Source of the DNA: Polytrichum commune
Lineage: Eukaryota > Streptophyta > Polytrichopsida > Polytrichales > Polytrichaceae
DNA: 64,000 nt
Direction: 5' to 3'
NCBI GenBank assembly: GCA_950295325.1
Contig: OX485805.1
Span: 1,178,501 to 1,242,500, forward strand
Position numbers and translations under genes: made by a program. Shown in pieces: positions 32,901-45,640 of the stretch (within the stretch, counting starts at the first letter, position 1; the number at the start of each line of letters is the position of its first letter). Below the pieces are notes generated by a model that ran no database searches, was not told where the DNA came from, and saw only the letters and a program-made list of their open reading frames with translations.

Positions 32901-35900
32901 CTTTAAATGGTTAAAATTTTAGCTTTTGGATATCGATCTAAATGGTGCCTCTTATTGTTGAGTGGGCAATGATACACATGGGAAATTCATATATGTTCTT
33001 CATTATGAAACTTGAAGGAATTCATAATCATCAGCTTAAGAGAGTGTAGAACATCAAGATCATGGAAGTCTTTATGAATGTTGCATAAATGCAACTATTG
33101 GTCGATCTACAACAACATAAGTTATAGTTTTTCTTGTAGAATTCAACACTGGTCTAAGACGTAGACTAGAAAATAAATTGTTTTGTCTACAATTGGAAAG
33201 ACGTAGTTTGATATGTTGATTTACCAACTAAATGGTTCTGAGGATGAATATCGTTGTCATGAATGAAGTTCACTAATTTAACAAAACTTTTGGTCAGTGT
33301 CTACATCGTGTGATGTTTGCAAATTTTGAACAATGCCCAATTTGTATCCGTTCAAAGCAACCAATCATAATCCAGACCGTGCACAATTTTTGAGATTGAA
33401 ATTTGCAAGTTCTAAATGGAGGGTGACTAGTTTATGAAGTATGGGATTGGCAGTAATGGTCACTTGAATCTCTAATCATGATACAATCCGGTAGTGTTTA
33501 GTGAAGTAGGTGTTAGGTTCTCCACAAGCATGAGACACTCATGCAAAATTTGAACTTCAATTCTTTCCGACCACACACCAGTGTTGCTAGAAAAATGACC
33601 AAATTAGAAAATCTAGAAAAACAACTCCATCTCATAGACAAGTGGATCTCCTATACAAAATATGACACAACTCGTGTCGAAATCCTGAGGTGGTGTCTTT
33701 CAAGTGTCCAACCTCTATAGAAGTTCACGAGTCACCTTGAAGAATGAGCATTTTGACACCAAAGTGCTTACCTTGCTTATCACCTATGTTATTAGAGTAA
33801 TATTAACCCTAGAACGCAAGGACTCTTAACTATTTTAATTTGAAAGTCAATGTTACTTGGATGTATTTTCTACAGATGAGTAGATAGGGTGGAATTTGTG
33901 TACTTGATTTCACAGAGCTGCCTAGCGAGACCGAAGTATAACAATCCCGTCTTGCATTTTGCTAGACCAAGCACCTTTAATTGATGTCTTTGAGAAATCT
34001 ACAACATGAAATTCCAACAAATTTTGAATGAGAGACAACATTCTCCTGAGTAGCTTATGACATTTGGGAGTGAGTATATTCAAAAACAACAATTTGCATT
34101 GTTGAGGGTAAAAGAACATCATGATACTCTACTATGAAGATTTGGAAAATGACATGTTTATGAAAATGTTGTGGTTTTTACACTTGCATTGAACACCTCT
34201 CAATCAAGTTGGTGAGGTTCTGGACAATTAGCCTTATTTTCAAGTTTGGAGGAACATGGGGTTGTAGTGACTTCCTAGAGTATGATAAGAAGTTGAATAA
34301 AGGGTTCACTAATGATGAATAGAGAAAATAAAATATGAGATTATGAAAATTTTGCAAATTCTTTGACTTTTATTACAACATGTCAAATATACCAGTGGCC
34401 ATGTGTGCTCATTGCAATCTTTTTGTTGGTTGTGTGTTTAGGCTCACATTGAGCTAAACTGACGTGGGGCCAAGACTAATTTTTGTTGAGGAGAATATTC
34501 AAAAGTACTTCAAGGTGAGCTTACGACCACTTTTATATCGAATGTTCAAGTAGTTTGCATGTGTGTTTTGTCATATGAGAGTATGTGAGTTGAGTTATCT
34601 ATTATATTACTAGAACAAAGTCACAGTGAGATTTATATTTGGTCAGCGACAAAATGTCGCAAAGTATGGTCATGTGTTTAGCCTTGTAGTGTGGATGACG
34701 GGCGTCATCCATGCATCAAGTTTTGTGATCCACAAATTGCATATGCCTTACTTTACTCTCCAGTAATCATTTCTTACCTCCTGGATGTGAGGATGTTGGG
34801 GCTAAACTCAAAAACATTCATTTTATGCTAACTATAATCCTTTTCTCATTTCTAAAAGCTATGTCCAATAAATATAATAGGGTACCTCATATTATTTAGA
34901 GGCATTAGAAAGTTATGGATACAACAAAAAAATAAGTTCTAAAGTTCTAAAGTAACATAGGGTTATGATTACAAGGGGGAAGCCCTATAAATATGTTACG
35001 TGGATATAGGATGTTTGGTGATTGGGATGCATTAGTATTGGTTGATGAATTGTATTAGGCTCATTTAGTAATCCTTATGGATAATTTGTATACCCTCCCT
35101 ACTTTGCATGTTTTTTGGCTACTCTGTGGTGAAAACCAATCAATTTCAATGACATACCGTCCAGGACCTTGTCCTTAAATTGAATGTTTGTAATTATGTT
35201 CTTTGAAGTCCTAAGACACGGATTTTTTTTTCCATTCCTATTTTACTCGACATATTATTGTACAAAAAAATACAACCAAATGCAACCAAATTCATTATGC
35301 GAAGCCGCATGTGTAGCAACTTGTCTACTTGTAGCTTCGATGGAACTCTATACTGCATCATTTGCAATAAGTATCAATAATGCAATCAATACTGAAATCA
35401 ACATACATGGCTTATTGTTCAAATTGTTTTGGGTGATCTTTGCATTTTATGCTTGCATAATACTTGATTCATGTAACTATCACCATAGTAGATGAGAGTA
35501 GGGTATAAGTTTCTTGTTCTAACACCATGTTTTATTGATTGTATGCGGATGTTGCCTATGGCACTCAAAACTTTCCTATGTTAGTCATTGTTAATGATTG
35601 GTGATGCACACAATGAGTTTTTGAATTGCATGGGAACTCCCACAAAATATTTCCCCAACCAATATAATTGAGCCCACACAAAAACATGCGGCCATGTTAT
35701 TTATGTTGGGAGAATAGAAGGAGTGGATATTCATTTATGAGCACAATTAGATGAAGGGAACAAATGAAGTTTTTTTTTTTGGTTGGTTTGGTGTGTGTGT
35801 GTGTGTGTGTGTGTGTTTTGGTCCACTGTCCATCTCTGTTTTAGGGCTTAGCCTAGATCAAGAATTCTCAATTAGGATGAATTTTACAATTGATTTGCAG

Positions 35901-36022
35901 AGGTGTTTAAAATAATTTGTTCATAGTAAGTGAAATTGGGAGTATGGGTTTTGTGTATGTTAACACAAGTCATAGAATCAAATGCTGATAAAATTGATGT
36001 AAAATGTAGGTTTTAATCCGTC
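29928..36022. other. About 6 kb without a supported gene
   Basis: AT-rich for most of its length. A more GC- and CT-rich island at about 31100-31900 (TTCTTCTTCTTCGTCTTC near 31252) looks like a promoter or 5'-leader, but no coding frame with recognisable similarity follows. The longest frames (31448-31822 minus; 35184-35495 plus, with hydrophobic stretches) have no domain and no supporting context. The last bases before 36023 (ATGTAG, then GTTTTAATCCGTC) could be a 5'-UTR splice acceptor and leader for the next gene. Confidence 0.5.
35791..35816. repeat. (GT)13 microsatellite
   Basis: Thirteen uninterrupted GT units in the upstream region of the kinase-NB-ARC-LRR gene. Confidence 0.97.
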
Positions 36023-39000
36023 ATGGCCATCGAGCTTGGGCAATTATTGGCGAAGCAACTTTCAATGCTATGGCGGTTCATCATCACTTGCTTCGTATAC
36101 TTCTTGACACTTGTTCACAAAGAGAAACCGCATCGATGTGAGTTTTCAGAATTTTTGGTATGGAAAGAGGAAGAAATGATCAAAATGCAAACTATTCTCC
36201 GACGAGATGATGTGTTGAATAAGCGGCAATGCACAAATCTTGTCACCAAGCTTTCTACGACCGTGCATAGTATTATTGAGATGATCACATCCATCGAGCA
36301 ATCCTTCGAAGTAAGGATTGTGGTGATGGAGTTGCATCGTATCATACAAAAAGGGGGAGCATTAGTGAATGAATGTGGGAGTGGAGATTGGTGTCGTGCA
36401 GCTCTTTTCCAATTAAACAACAAAGAGGCCTTTCGGGAAGTCGTGTTTGATTTGAAGTGTTGTTGGGAGGCACTGCATGAGATATACTTGACAAACCACC
36501 CGAATCCAAAAAACTACACAGTGTGCAAGGATTTGAATGTGGCTACCTTGAAGGAAGTTGAAGGCGATGAACAAGACTTGCAAAAGAAACTTGAAAGTGC
36601 GCTTGAGGACTCCAAAGAACACATATTAGCAAAGCATTTGTTGAAGAGATTGAATTGTGATTTGCAACAAATGAGAGGTGGAGAATTGGATGCTTTGAAA
36701 ATACCTAAAGACTTTCCAAAACCTACGCTTGTGAAACTAGTGGGCTATGGTGCGTTTGGATCAGTGTACAAATCAGAATGGTTGGGATTACCAAGTGCAA
36801 CAAAAACGTTGGTGGTTCCAGAGGATTGTTCCGGTTTTCGCAAAGAAGTGGGGATATTGGCAGGCTTGAGCCACCCGAACCTCATCAAATATTTTTGTTG
36901 TGGAATAGACGAAGAACGTAATGAGTTACATTTGGTGATGGAGTTGATGGACATGAATTTGACAAAAATGTTGAAGAAGCTCAACAAGACACTCTTACCA
37001 TACGTTGTTGCAATTGATGTTATGCTTCAAATTGGAAGCGGCATGTGGTATCTTCATGACATGCATGTCGCCCATCTCAATTTAAAGCCAGACAGTGTGC
37101 TTTTAAGCTCCATGACCATTGACGGAGCAAAGGATACAAGTCGTTACCATTGTAATGTCAAATTGATCAATTTTGACACTTCCAAAATGGAAGTTCAAAG
37201 CAAACCGCAAATACAAAAGCATGAATATATTGTTGGTACACCAAGGTATATGGCACCTGAGGTAAGGGAGAGAAACTTGGCTTGTATGGCATGTCCTTTC
37301 CAAGCGGATGTATGGTCTTTTGCCATGACATGTTCAGAGATCCTTTCGGGGAAGGTACCATTTCATCACATAAATGATATGAGAGAAATTCATAAAAAAA
37401 TAAAGACGGGTGAAAGGCCGGAGCTACCTATCAATTGTGGGGAGCTTACCAAATTGATTCAGGAATGTTGGAGGGAGGACCCCTTACAAAGGCCAACATT
37501 CTCCGATATTTGCAAAAGACTCATAGGCTTGAAGAAGATGTTCATGAAGGGAACATATTTGAGTAATATGGTTCCGCAATACGATGGACTTAGGATTCTT
37601 CTTCCAAAGATGTCAACAACACTAAAAGTTTGCAAAGAAAAACCAAATCATGGTAGTGTGAAGGTAAATGCCACTTCCATTACAACGCGCTCACTAGATG
37701 ATTTATTCTCAATTTATTAATTGCTTTGATTTATTATTTTGGATGGTTGAAATTGAGGATGTCTTTTTGGTGGTAAGGTACATTAGTGTTTATTGACATA
37801 TTTATGTGTTGTACATATAGGTGTTTGATGGAACATTATTAAATGATCCAATGGTGGTTAGTCTCGAGAACAACCTTGCAAGAGTGAAACATCACCTCAA
37901 AGAAGTGAATACCTTGGGTATTGTCGGTATGGGTGGAATAGGGAAGACCACATTGGCGAAGGCTGTATTTGATGATGTGAAGTCCACATACGATGCATCA
38001 TGCTTTGTGGGGCAATTGAAAAGAAGGAATTTGCTTGATATTCTTCGTGAAATTTTTTCAAAATTTGGCGTAGACAAAGAAGTCAAGGATTTGGTGCATG
38101 CGCACAAGTTGATGGAAGAATTGTTGGACAAAAAGAAAGTCCTTTTGATCTTAGATGATGTTAAGGATGAAGCTCAAGTGGACGACATTATACCAACGGT
38201 CATTTTAGATCGGAGCAAGGGTACCACACTCATTATAACAACTCGTGATTGGGGTGCTATTAGAAATTGTGTGAGGGCGAGTGGTACAAGATTTGATGTG
38301 AGCAAGTTAGATGATGATGCAGCAAAAACTCTCTTCAACATTCATTCTTCTTGGGAAGCATCTCATTTATCACCACAATTTAATGATATACGGGACATAA
38401 TTGTGGAAGCTTGCAAGGGCTTGCCTTTGAGTTTGAAAGTCGTGGGGGCATGCTTACGTGGAAAAGGAAAGTTGCGAAGTTGGGAACGTGCATTGCAAAG
38501 GATGAAAAGGGGAAGGAATTTGGACGGAGAGGATGATGAGATATGGAATACCTTGAGAGTAAGCTTCGATGATGGTTTGACTCAAGAAGAAAAAAATATG
38601 TTCTTGGACATAGCTTGCTTCTTTGGTGGAGATGTGCATCCTAGTGGCATGTCGAAAAATAGAGCCCTACGCATGTGGGCCGATAACAACATCCCTCCAA
38701 TTTCTGCATTAGAGAATTTGGTCCATCGGGCATTGGTGACCGTAGAAATTGATGGTGACGGTGATGAAATTTTGCAAATGCACGACCACTTGTGTGCCAT
38801 GGGACAAATGATTGCTGAGAAAGAATATGCGGGTACTCGAATTTGGAACACAAACGGACTTACAAGCTGCTTGGTATTCTACTAACATTGGCTATATTAA
38901 GACATTGTTTTATGTATTCTAATTGTAAATGATTTCTTTAAACATTTTACTTGATGGAAAATCTTCAATTTAGAATGACATTTTGGGTGGATATTGGGTA

Positions 39001-42000
39001 AATTTTTAGGATGCTATAGATGCTTAGCACAAATTTATGTCATGTACTAGTAGTTGGAAAAATCTACACAAGTATAATATGCTAATACTTTCACATACTC
39101 TCAAAAACAGGATGTGGGTAAACTTCAAGGTTGTTTTTACTTTGGCAATGGCATAAGCGACAACCTATTTCAAGTTCGAGAAATCCAAGATGGTGGTCTT
39201 AGCTATCTTCGCCTATTGAGATTTCATGCCAAAGACATGAAGATCTCAAATATCATCAACAACATAGACTGCATTTGTTCACTTGCTACACGCTCTTCCA
39301 ACTTGAAATGCTTCATGATAGACTTAATACCATTAACTTGGGATGAGATGAGATCACGGATTTGGGATGACATGAGTTTGAAGACTTGTGGAGAACTATT
39401 AACAAATGCACATCTTTGGAAATCTTTTGTAAAATTACAAGTATTACAATTGCGAGGATGTTCATTCCTAAATCAATTACCCAAAGAAATGTTTTCAATC
39501 ACCACTTTAATGGAAGTAGATTTAGAAGGTTGTTCAAATTTGACAACAATACCGGACGGATTGGGGAACTTGAGTTCTTTGACAACCCTTGCTTTGAGTT
39601 GGTGTACAAGCTTGACAACGATACCGGAGGGATTGGGGAACTTGAGTTCTTTGATAACCCTTGATTTGACAGAGTGTGCGAGCTTGACAATGATACCGGA
39701 GGGATTGGGGAACCTAAGTTCTTTGACAACCCTTCTTTTGACAGGGTGTACGAGCTTGACAACGATACCGGAGGGATTGGGGAACTTGAGTTCTTTGATA
39801 ACCCTTGATTTGACAGAGTGTGCGAGCTTGACAATGATACCGGAGGGATTGGGGAACCTGAGTTCTTTGACAACCCTTGATTTGAGTTGTTGTACGAGAT
39901 TGGCAACGATACATGAGGGATTGGGGAACTTGAGTTCTTTGATAACCCTTGATTTGACAGAGTGTGGGAGCTTGACAACGATACCAGAGGGATTGGGGAA
40001 CTTGAGTTCTTTGATAACCCTTGATTTGACAGAGTGTGCAAGCTTGACAATGATACCGGAGGGATTGGGGAACCTGAGTTCTTTGACAACCCTTCTTTTG
40101 ACAGGGTGTACGAGCTTGACAACGATACCGGAGGGATTGGGGAACTTGAGTTCTTTGACAACCCTTCTTTTGAGAGGGTGTACGAGCTTGACAACGATAC
40201 CGGAAGGATTGGGGAACTTGAGTTCTTTGATAACCCTTGATTTGACAGAGTGTGCGAGCTTGACAATGATACCGGAGGGATTGGGGAACCTAAGTTCTTT
40301 GACAACCCTTCTTTTGACAGGGTGTACGAGCTTGACAACGATACCGGAGGGATTGGGGAACTTGAGTTCTTTGATAACCCTTGATTTGACAGAGTGTGCG
40401 AGCTTGACAATGATACCGGAGGGATTGGGGAACCTGAGTTCTTTGACAACCCTTCTTTTGACAAGGTGTACGAGCTTGACAACGATACCGGAGGGATTGG
40501 GGAACTTGAGTTCTTTGACAACCCTTCTTTTGACAAGGTGTACGAGCTTGACAACGATACCGGAAGGATTGGGGAACTTGAATTCTTTGATAACCCTTGA
40601 TTTGACAGAGTGTGGGAGCTTGACAATGATACCGGAGGGATTGGGGAACCTGAGTTCTTTGACAACCCTTCTTTTGAGAGGGTGTACGAGCTTGACAACG
40701 ATACCGGAGGGATTGGGGAACTTGAGTTCTTTGATAACCCTTGATTTGACAGAGTGTGGGAGCTTGACAACGATACCAGAGGGATTGGGGAACTTGAGTT
40801 CTTTGATAACCCTTGATTTGACAAAGTGTGCGAGCTTGACAATGATACCGGAGGGATTGGGGAACCTAAGTTCTTTGACAACCCTTCTTTTGACAGGGTG
40901 TACGAGCTTGACAACGATACCGGAGGGATTGGGGAACTTGAGTTCTTTGACAACCCTTCTTTTGACAAGGTCTACGAGCTTGACAACGATACCGGAAGGA
41001 TTGGGGAACTTGAGTTCTTTGATAACCCTTGATTTGACAGAGTGTGGGAGCTTGACAACGATACCAGAGGGATTGGGGAACTTGAGTTCTTTGATAACCC
41101 TTGATTTGACAGAGTGTGAGAGCTTGACAACGATACCAGAGGGATTGGGGAACTTGAGTTCTTTGATAACCCTTGATTTGACAGAGTGTGCGAGCTTGAC
41201 AACAATGTGGAAAAGTTTGGCAATAGATGATATAAATGCATTTGAGGAACATTATATGGATGTATCATCAAATGATCCAAGTTCGAGTGTCAATTTGTCC
41301 CCTTCACATCAACAAGTGAACATTGAAGAGTTGCCAATAGTTGGGAGAAAAATGTTTGAATTCCACTATACTCTGAACTTTTTAATTTTGATTGGAGGGA
41401 GACTTCTTGGTCATTCTATGGCAACCATTTTATTTGCCCTCGTTATAAAAGAAGTTTTGAAAATCACAATTAAAGTGACTTTATTTTCCGCCATCACCTC
41501 ATCCATGATGGAGATTACAACTTTTGGTCTCTTGAATTTGATCCCATATTGGATTCATAGGAGACATCATAAAGATTTATGTATCGGTAAATGTGGTGGT
41601 TATTTATTTTGTGAGAGAGTTGGGTTATGCATGTCTATGATTTACGTGCAAGTTTGTTCATTATGGGTGTGGTCGCTGGTGTGTCTATGCCATCAACTAC
41701 CCAATCCACACTTATGGAGCATACTTTCCCTCAGTTTTATATGGTTTTTGGTGGTGCTGCTTGAGTTCAACAAAATTGAATGGAAATGTAGACTTTGGTC
41801 TATGTTGAAACTTGTGCTCCAAGGGAAGGCATACATAATAGCTGATTACACAAGAGAAGTAGTTCCAGACTTGGCTCCTTGTAATCCATTCGCAGATGTT
41901 GTGAATTCCCAGGATGTTGATAAGTTCATCACTCCGCAAGGACAAGGCTTGGACAATTTATGGTTTCCGATGCATTGTGAGGAGCAGGTGTGGAAAGAAG

Positions 42001-43307
42001 ATATACACAAACATATCGAGAAATATGGTCATTTGAAACATCGAGTTTTGTATCCAATCAAGACCAATCAACGACGTATTTTCTTAATCGGTTCTGGGTG
42101 GGTGGAAGTGGAAGTGCTTGAAGATGACAATTTCAGGTTCCAAAGCTCAGTTAGAGGCCGCATAGTGCAATACTTCTATGCTACCTTATCTCCTCAGCAA
42201 TGTTCAACACTCTTGGCTCTACTTGCCATGTGGGAAGACTCACCAAACTTGGGTGTTTTGGAAAACTTTGTTCAAAGAAGTGATGGCATTTATTGTCACT
42301 GTATGGATCTCCAATCCATGGTTGAGTCTTTGTTCGAATGCACCGATTTTATGGTCGTCATGCTTCAAAACCCAATCAAATTCCACATCGGTGCGAAATG
42401 TACAAGGGAACAGAGTCCTACCTACCTCATCGCGTTTATTGCACAGATCCTCACAGGTGTAGGCACTTATTTTCAATTGAAGGATAGCTACAACAATGTG
42501 GCAATTGTGCTCACTAGCTTGGGTATTTTGGTTGGAATGGGGGCAATTACGAGCCCAAGCATATTGTTGTTGGAGAAAATTTTGGTTTATAATGTGTTAT
42601 GGTGTTTTCGATTGGGGTCGCAACGATTGTTGCGCCTTTACCTACAATTGAAGATATGGAATTGTTTCTTGGCATTCTGTGATGAGTTCAAACCAGTGCT
42701 CCACCGGGCGAATGCAGAATCTGAGCTTATAACATTATTCAATTGTAGCCATGGATCACCGACTTGTGATTTTGATAGACCAGATTGGTCAGAGGTTGAG
42801 GCAGATCAAACTCCATATGTGGCAAACGCAAGTGCAAAAACAAATGTATTGACGAGCAAATCTGGCGAGATTCTTGAATATCGACACCCCTCTGATTATA
42901 GAGCCTCTGATTTTAGAGCCTTTGAGCTCAAATGTCGAAGGACAGTGTATGCTGAAAGCACGTACGACGGTGATGTGCTCGAGACACAACTCTGGCTTGA
43001 CGGTGAAGATTTCAAGGAATACAGATGGAGTGAGGATAGCTACTTTCTGTTCGTCTATTTGATGATCAAATGGAGCCGAAGAGAGTTTGGCGTGATTCGT
43101 AGCTCGCGACACTTGATGTACAGACGATACTATCATGTGTTCAATGTGCACGAGTTGGCGAGACACATAGCAAAACACAGATTAACAAAATATAAAAAGT
43201 TGTTGGACGAGTCTGTTGACGTGATGACAAGGAGGACAATTCCCAGGGAGAATGCAAAACTTGATCCTGCAAACAAAGGAGAGATGGTTGCTGGATATCA
43301 TGTGTGA
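36023..43307 (+). CDS. Kinase-like / NB-ARC / LRR receptor with multi-pass C-terminal region
   Basis: Exons 36023-37663, 37821-38873 and 39111-43307, both introns GT-AG and phase 0, give about 2,296 residues. Residues 15-31 are strongly hydrophobic; 40-220 look helical. Kinase-like domain ~235-505: loop GYGAFGSV (241-248), K261, E275, HLNLKP in place of HRDLKP (D to N at 353), NFD in place of DFG (383-385), GTPRYMAPE (405-413). The two lost aspartates predict a pseudokinase. NB-ARC: P-loop GMGGIGKTT (583-591), LLILDDV (655-661), TTLIITTRD (682-690), GLPLSLKVVG (747-756), MHD (867-869). LRRs ~1049-1600. Residues ~1653-1785 and ~2002-2058 hold about six predicted membrane helices; the rest of the tail is unknown. 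Kinase-NB-ARC-LRR genes are known in mosses and taken to be immune receptors; the membrane tail is not part of that class as I know it. Splicing is inferred from sequence only. Confidence 0.88.
37664..37820 (+). other. Intron 1 of the receptor gene
   Basis: 157 bp, AAG/GTAAATG donor and TACATATAG acceptor; joins ...HGSVK to VFDGTLLND in phase 0. A diverged copy of this intron lies at 43823-43965 in front of the partial duplicate, which supports the exon 2 start. Confidence 0.85.
38874..39110 (+). other. Intron 2 of the receptor gene
   Basis: 237 bp, TTG/GTATTC donor and CAAAAACAG acceptor; joins ...GLTSCL to DVGKLQGCFYFG in phase 0. Without it, the frame stops at 38885. Confidence 0.8.
39561..41216 (+). 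repeat. Coding array of 23 near-identical 72-bp LRR units
   Basis: Each unit encodes 24 residues, LGNLSSLxTLxLxxCxSLTxIPEG. Two main types alternate irregularly: one with ITLDLTECASLTMIPEG and one with TTLLLTGCTSLTTIPEG. Blocks of two to four units recur, so expansion was by blocks. Units differ by only a few bases, so the array is young or kept uniform. A 72-bp period keeps all six frames in phase, which explains the long spurious antisense frame (39499-40968). Preceded by more diverged LRRs (LQVLQLRGCSFLNQLPKEM, about 39440-39490). Confidence 0.97.
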
Positions 43308-43822
43308 CAATTTCAGCAGTCACATGCATGAGTCCATGCTAGGAAGTACACCCAACACATGCATTCATTTTGCATTAGAATCTAAGTGCTATGTTGATTA
43401 GAGCGATCTTCATGACTTGTCATATAACATTATTTTTTGAATTTTGAAGAATCTAAGGTAGCTCAAACTGAAAGGTCTCAAGTGACCTTAAGAATTATAG
43501 ATGATTAGATGGACAACCAAAAGAATGTTGTTTTAGTATCTTGACCCAAAGCACCAAGATATTCCAAGTGTAATTTACACATCAATAAAGAGGCTCGGGG
43601 GTGAGAGGAAATCATCAGCTATGTGACTTCCTTCTCTATGGTTGGGTGGAGAGCCTTTCTCAAACTTCTCTTACTATCTCGATTGCTAACATAACACTAT
43701 ATTAGGTAATTTTGGATTTTTCATCCTCTCAAATTAATATATGCATGACAACAACATGAAGTTGCCTAGACATAGGCTATTGTATACCAATAAGAAATAT
43801 ATATCCATTACATCCATTACAA
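43308..43822. other. Spacer between receptor gene and its partial duplicate
   Basis: No coding signal; would contain the receptor gene's 3' UTR and polyadenylation site. Confidence 0.6.
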
Positions 43823-44888
43823 TGCGCTCACTAGTTGATTTATTCTCAATTTATTAATTGCTTTGATTTATTATTTTGGATGGATTTTTTTATTTGAGGA
43901 TGTCTTTTTGGTGGTAAGGTACATATATTAGTGTTTATTGACATATTTATGTGTTGTACATATAGGTGTTTGATGGAACATTATTAAATGATCCAATGGT
44001 GGTTAGTCTCGAGAACAACCTTGCAAGAGTGAAACATCACCTCAAAGAAGTGAATACCTTGGGTATTGTCGGTATGGGTGGAATAGGGAAGACCACACTG
44101 GCGAAGGCCATATTTGATGATGTGAAGTCCACATACCGTAGGTTACTAGCAGCTTGGGCAGAAAATAATTATTTACAAGAGCGCCTAAATTTTTTGGAAA
44201 TTCTTGACTCTGTTTGCCCAAAAAAAATAAAATAATATTATGGTTCTGCCCAAAATTACATGAATTCAAGTGGCATGTGAGGAAATCCAGCAAAATGGTA
44301 CCAAATATGTTCTACATTGACTTTAACGCATCCGTTCTCCACAAATTCAGCTGACACCCATGCTTGCTGCAAAGCCCACAAGGGTCTCGTGGGCTCAATC
44401 CGTTGAATCCTAGCTGGGTTTGTGAATGGGTCAGAGAGGGCTCGGAGCGGGAGTTAGTGAACGCGCTTGACTCGCCCACATGAACTACGTCGTTGTCTTC
44501 TCTGTCTCTCCCGTCGTCTCAATCTCTACGTCGTCTTTGTCTCCCCCGCGTCTCTGTTTCTCATGCGTTTCTGATTCCCTCCGCCTCCTGCTGCTGCTTG
44601 TTATCGTCGACTCTCGTGACAGGTTCAGTGCCTGGAAAAACCTCACCGTCAGCTCCGGGAAGAGAATTTCCAACCCGTAGCTCCTGTGGTCTTGTCCCCT
44701 CGCTCTCTCCGCTTCTTTGTCGAGGAAAACGTCAATGTCATCGGGTCTGGTTCTTGCCCTCTGAAAACTGTCTGCGCTTCCTCGCACTCTTTTCTCGCCG
44801 TCTCCGCTAGCGCGTGTAAAAACCCGCGAGCCCGGCTCTCGACTTCCGTGTTGCTGCTGGTCAAGCCCCCAATGCACGAGACCCAGAG

Positions 44889-45030
44889 AAGTCCCGGCGC
44901 TGCGGAGGCGCAGGCTGCGATCAGGTGATCCGACCGAGTCCCGGCGCTGCGGAGGCGCAGGCGGCGATCAGGTGATCCGGCCAAGTCTCGCCGCTGCGGA
45001 GGCGCAGGCTGCGATCAGGTGATCCGACCC
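44889..45030. repeat. 47-bp GC-rich tandem repeat, three copies
   Basis: Units of the type AGTCCCGGCGCTGCGGAGG...GATCAGGTGATCCG start near 44889, 44937 and 44984. They lie just upstream of the rRNA fragment. Confidence 0.85.
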
Positions 45031-45067
45031 TACCTTGGCCAGGAGTTAGGAAGCGTGTGGGAAATAG

Positions 45068-45325
45068 TCGAACGCATCAGACCTCACATCAGGAAAGCCT
45101 ACCCGCTGAGTTTAAGCATATCACTAAGCGGAGGAGAAGAAACTAACCAGGATTTCCCTAGTCACGGCGAGCGAACCGGAAAGAGCCCAGCTTGCCCCTC
45201 GAATTGTAGTCTGGAGAAGCATCCTCTGCAACGGACCGGACCCAAGTTCCCTGGAACGGGACGTCGGAGAGGGTGAGGACCCCGTCGAGTTCGGACCCTG
45301 TTGCTCCACGAGGCGCTGTCTGGAT
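45068..45325 (+). pseudogene. Fragment of 26S (large-subunit) rRNA
   Basis: Contains the conserved start of eukaryotic large-subunit rRNA: CTACCCGCTGAGTTTAAGCA, then AAGCGGAGGA, GAAACTAACCAGGATT, GGCGAGCGAACCGG, AAGAGCCCAGCTTG, CGAATTGTAGTCTGGAGAAG and CACGAGGCGCTGTC, in order. About 20-30 bases of the usual sequence are missing after AGCCCAGCTTG, and substitutions are scattered (for example ATATCACTAAGCGG for ATATCAATAAGCGG). It covers roughly the first 250 bases only, so it is a dead captured piece and not an rRNA gene. Confidence 0.93.
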
Positions 45326-45640
45326 ATCCAGTGACGAAGGAAGCATGCGGTTAACAAAATTCAGTTCACATCCAGTGGTAGTAGTTTGTAGAACCCGGTT
45401 ATTAGGGTTTAGATCTCTTCAAAATTGTACTCCTCTAAAGTAACACACTTATCATGCTCACCGGATTAACAATGAGCACATCAGTTTCTCAAGCCTGCAA
45501 GTCAGCGAGTCCAGGGGAGGGAGATCTCCATACTCCAGCCTTGACTCGGCTTTGCGAATACATGGCTTTGGGCGTCATCCACTGAACTTCACGGCGTTTG
45601 TGGATTTCCTCTTGCGTGCCATGCTCTTTAGAGTAGAAAC

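Noticed and set aside
35184-35495. Small membrane protein of 103 residues upstream of the receptor gene
   Set aside because: Hydrophobic stretches in AT-rich DNA arise by chance; no domain, no splice or promoter context, and not repeated elsewhere.
39499-40968. 489-codon antisense frame of Ser/Pro-rich repeats
   Set aside because: It is the mirror of the 72-bp LRR array: with a period divisible by three, an open frame on the opposite strand repeats for free. No start context, domain or introns.
39561-41216. CRISPR-like repeat array
   Set aside because: Units are contiguous 72-bp coding LRRs without unique spacers, in a eukaryotic gene. The 150-bp, 85-bp and 47-bp arrays also lack spacers.
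45068-45325. Functional rRNA gene
   Set aside because: Only the first ~250 bases of 26S are present, with a deletion and substitutions, inside a transposon.
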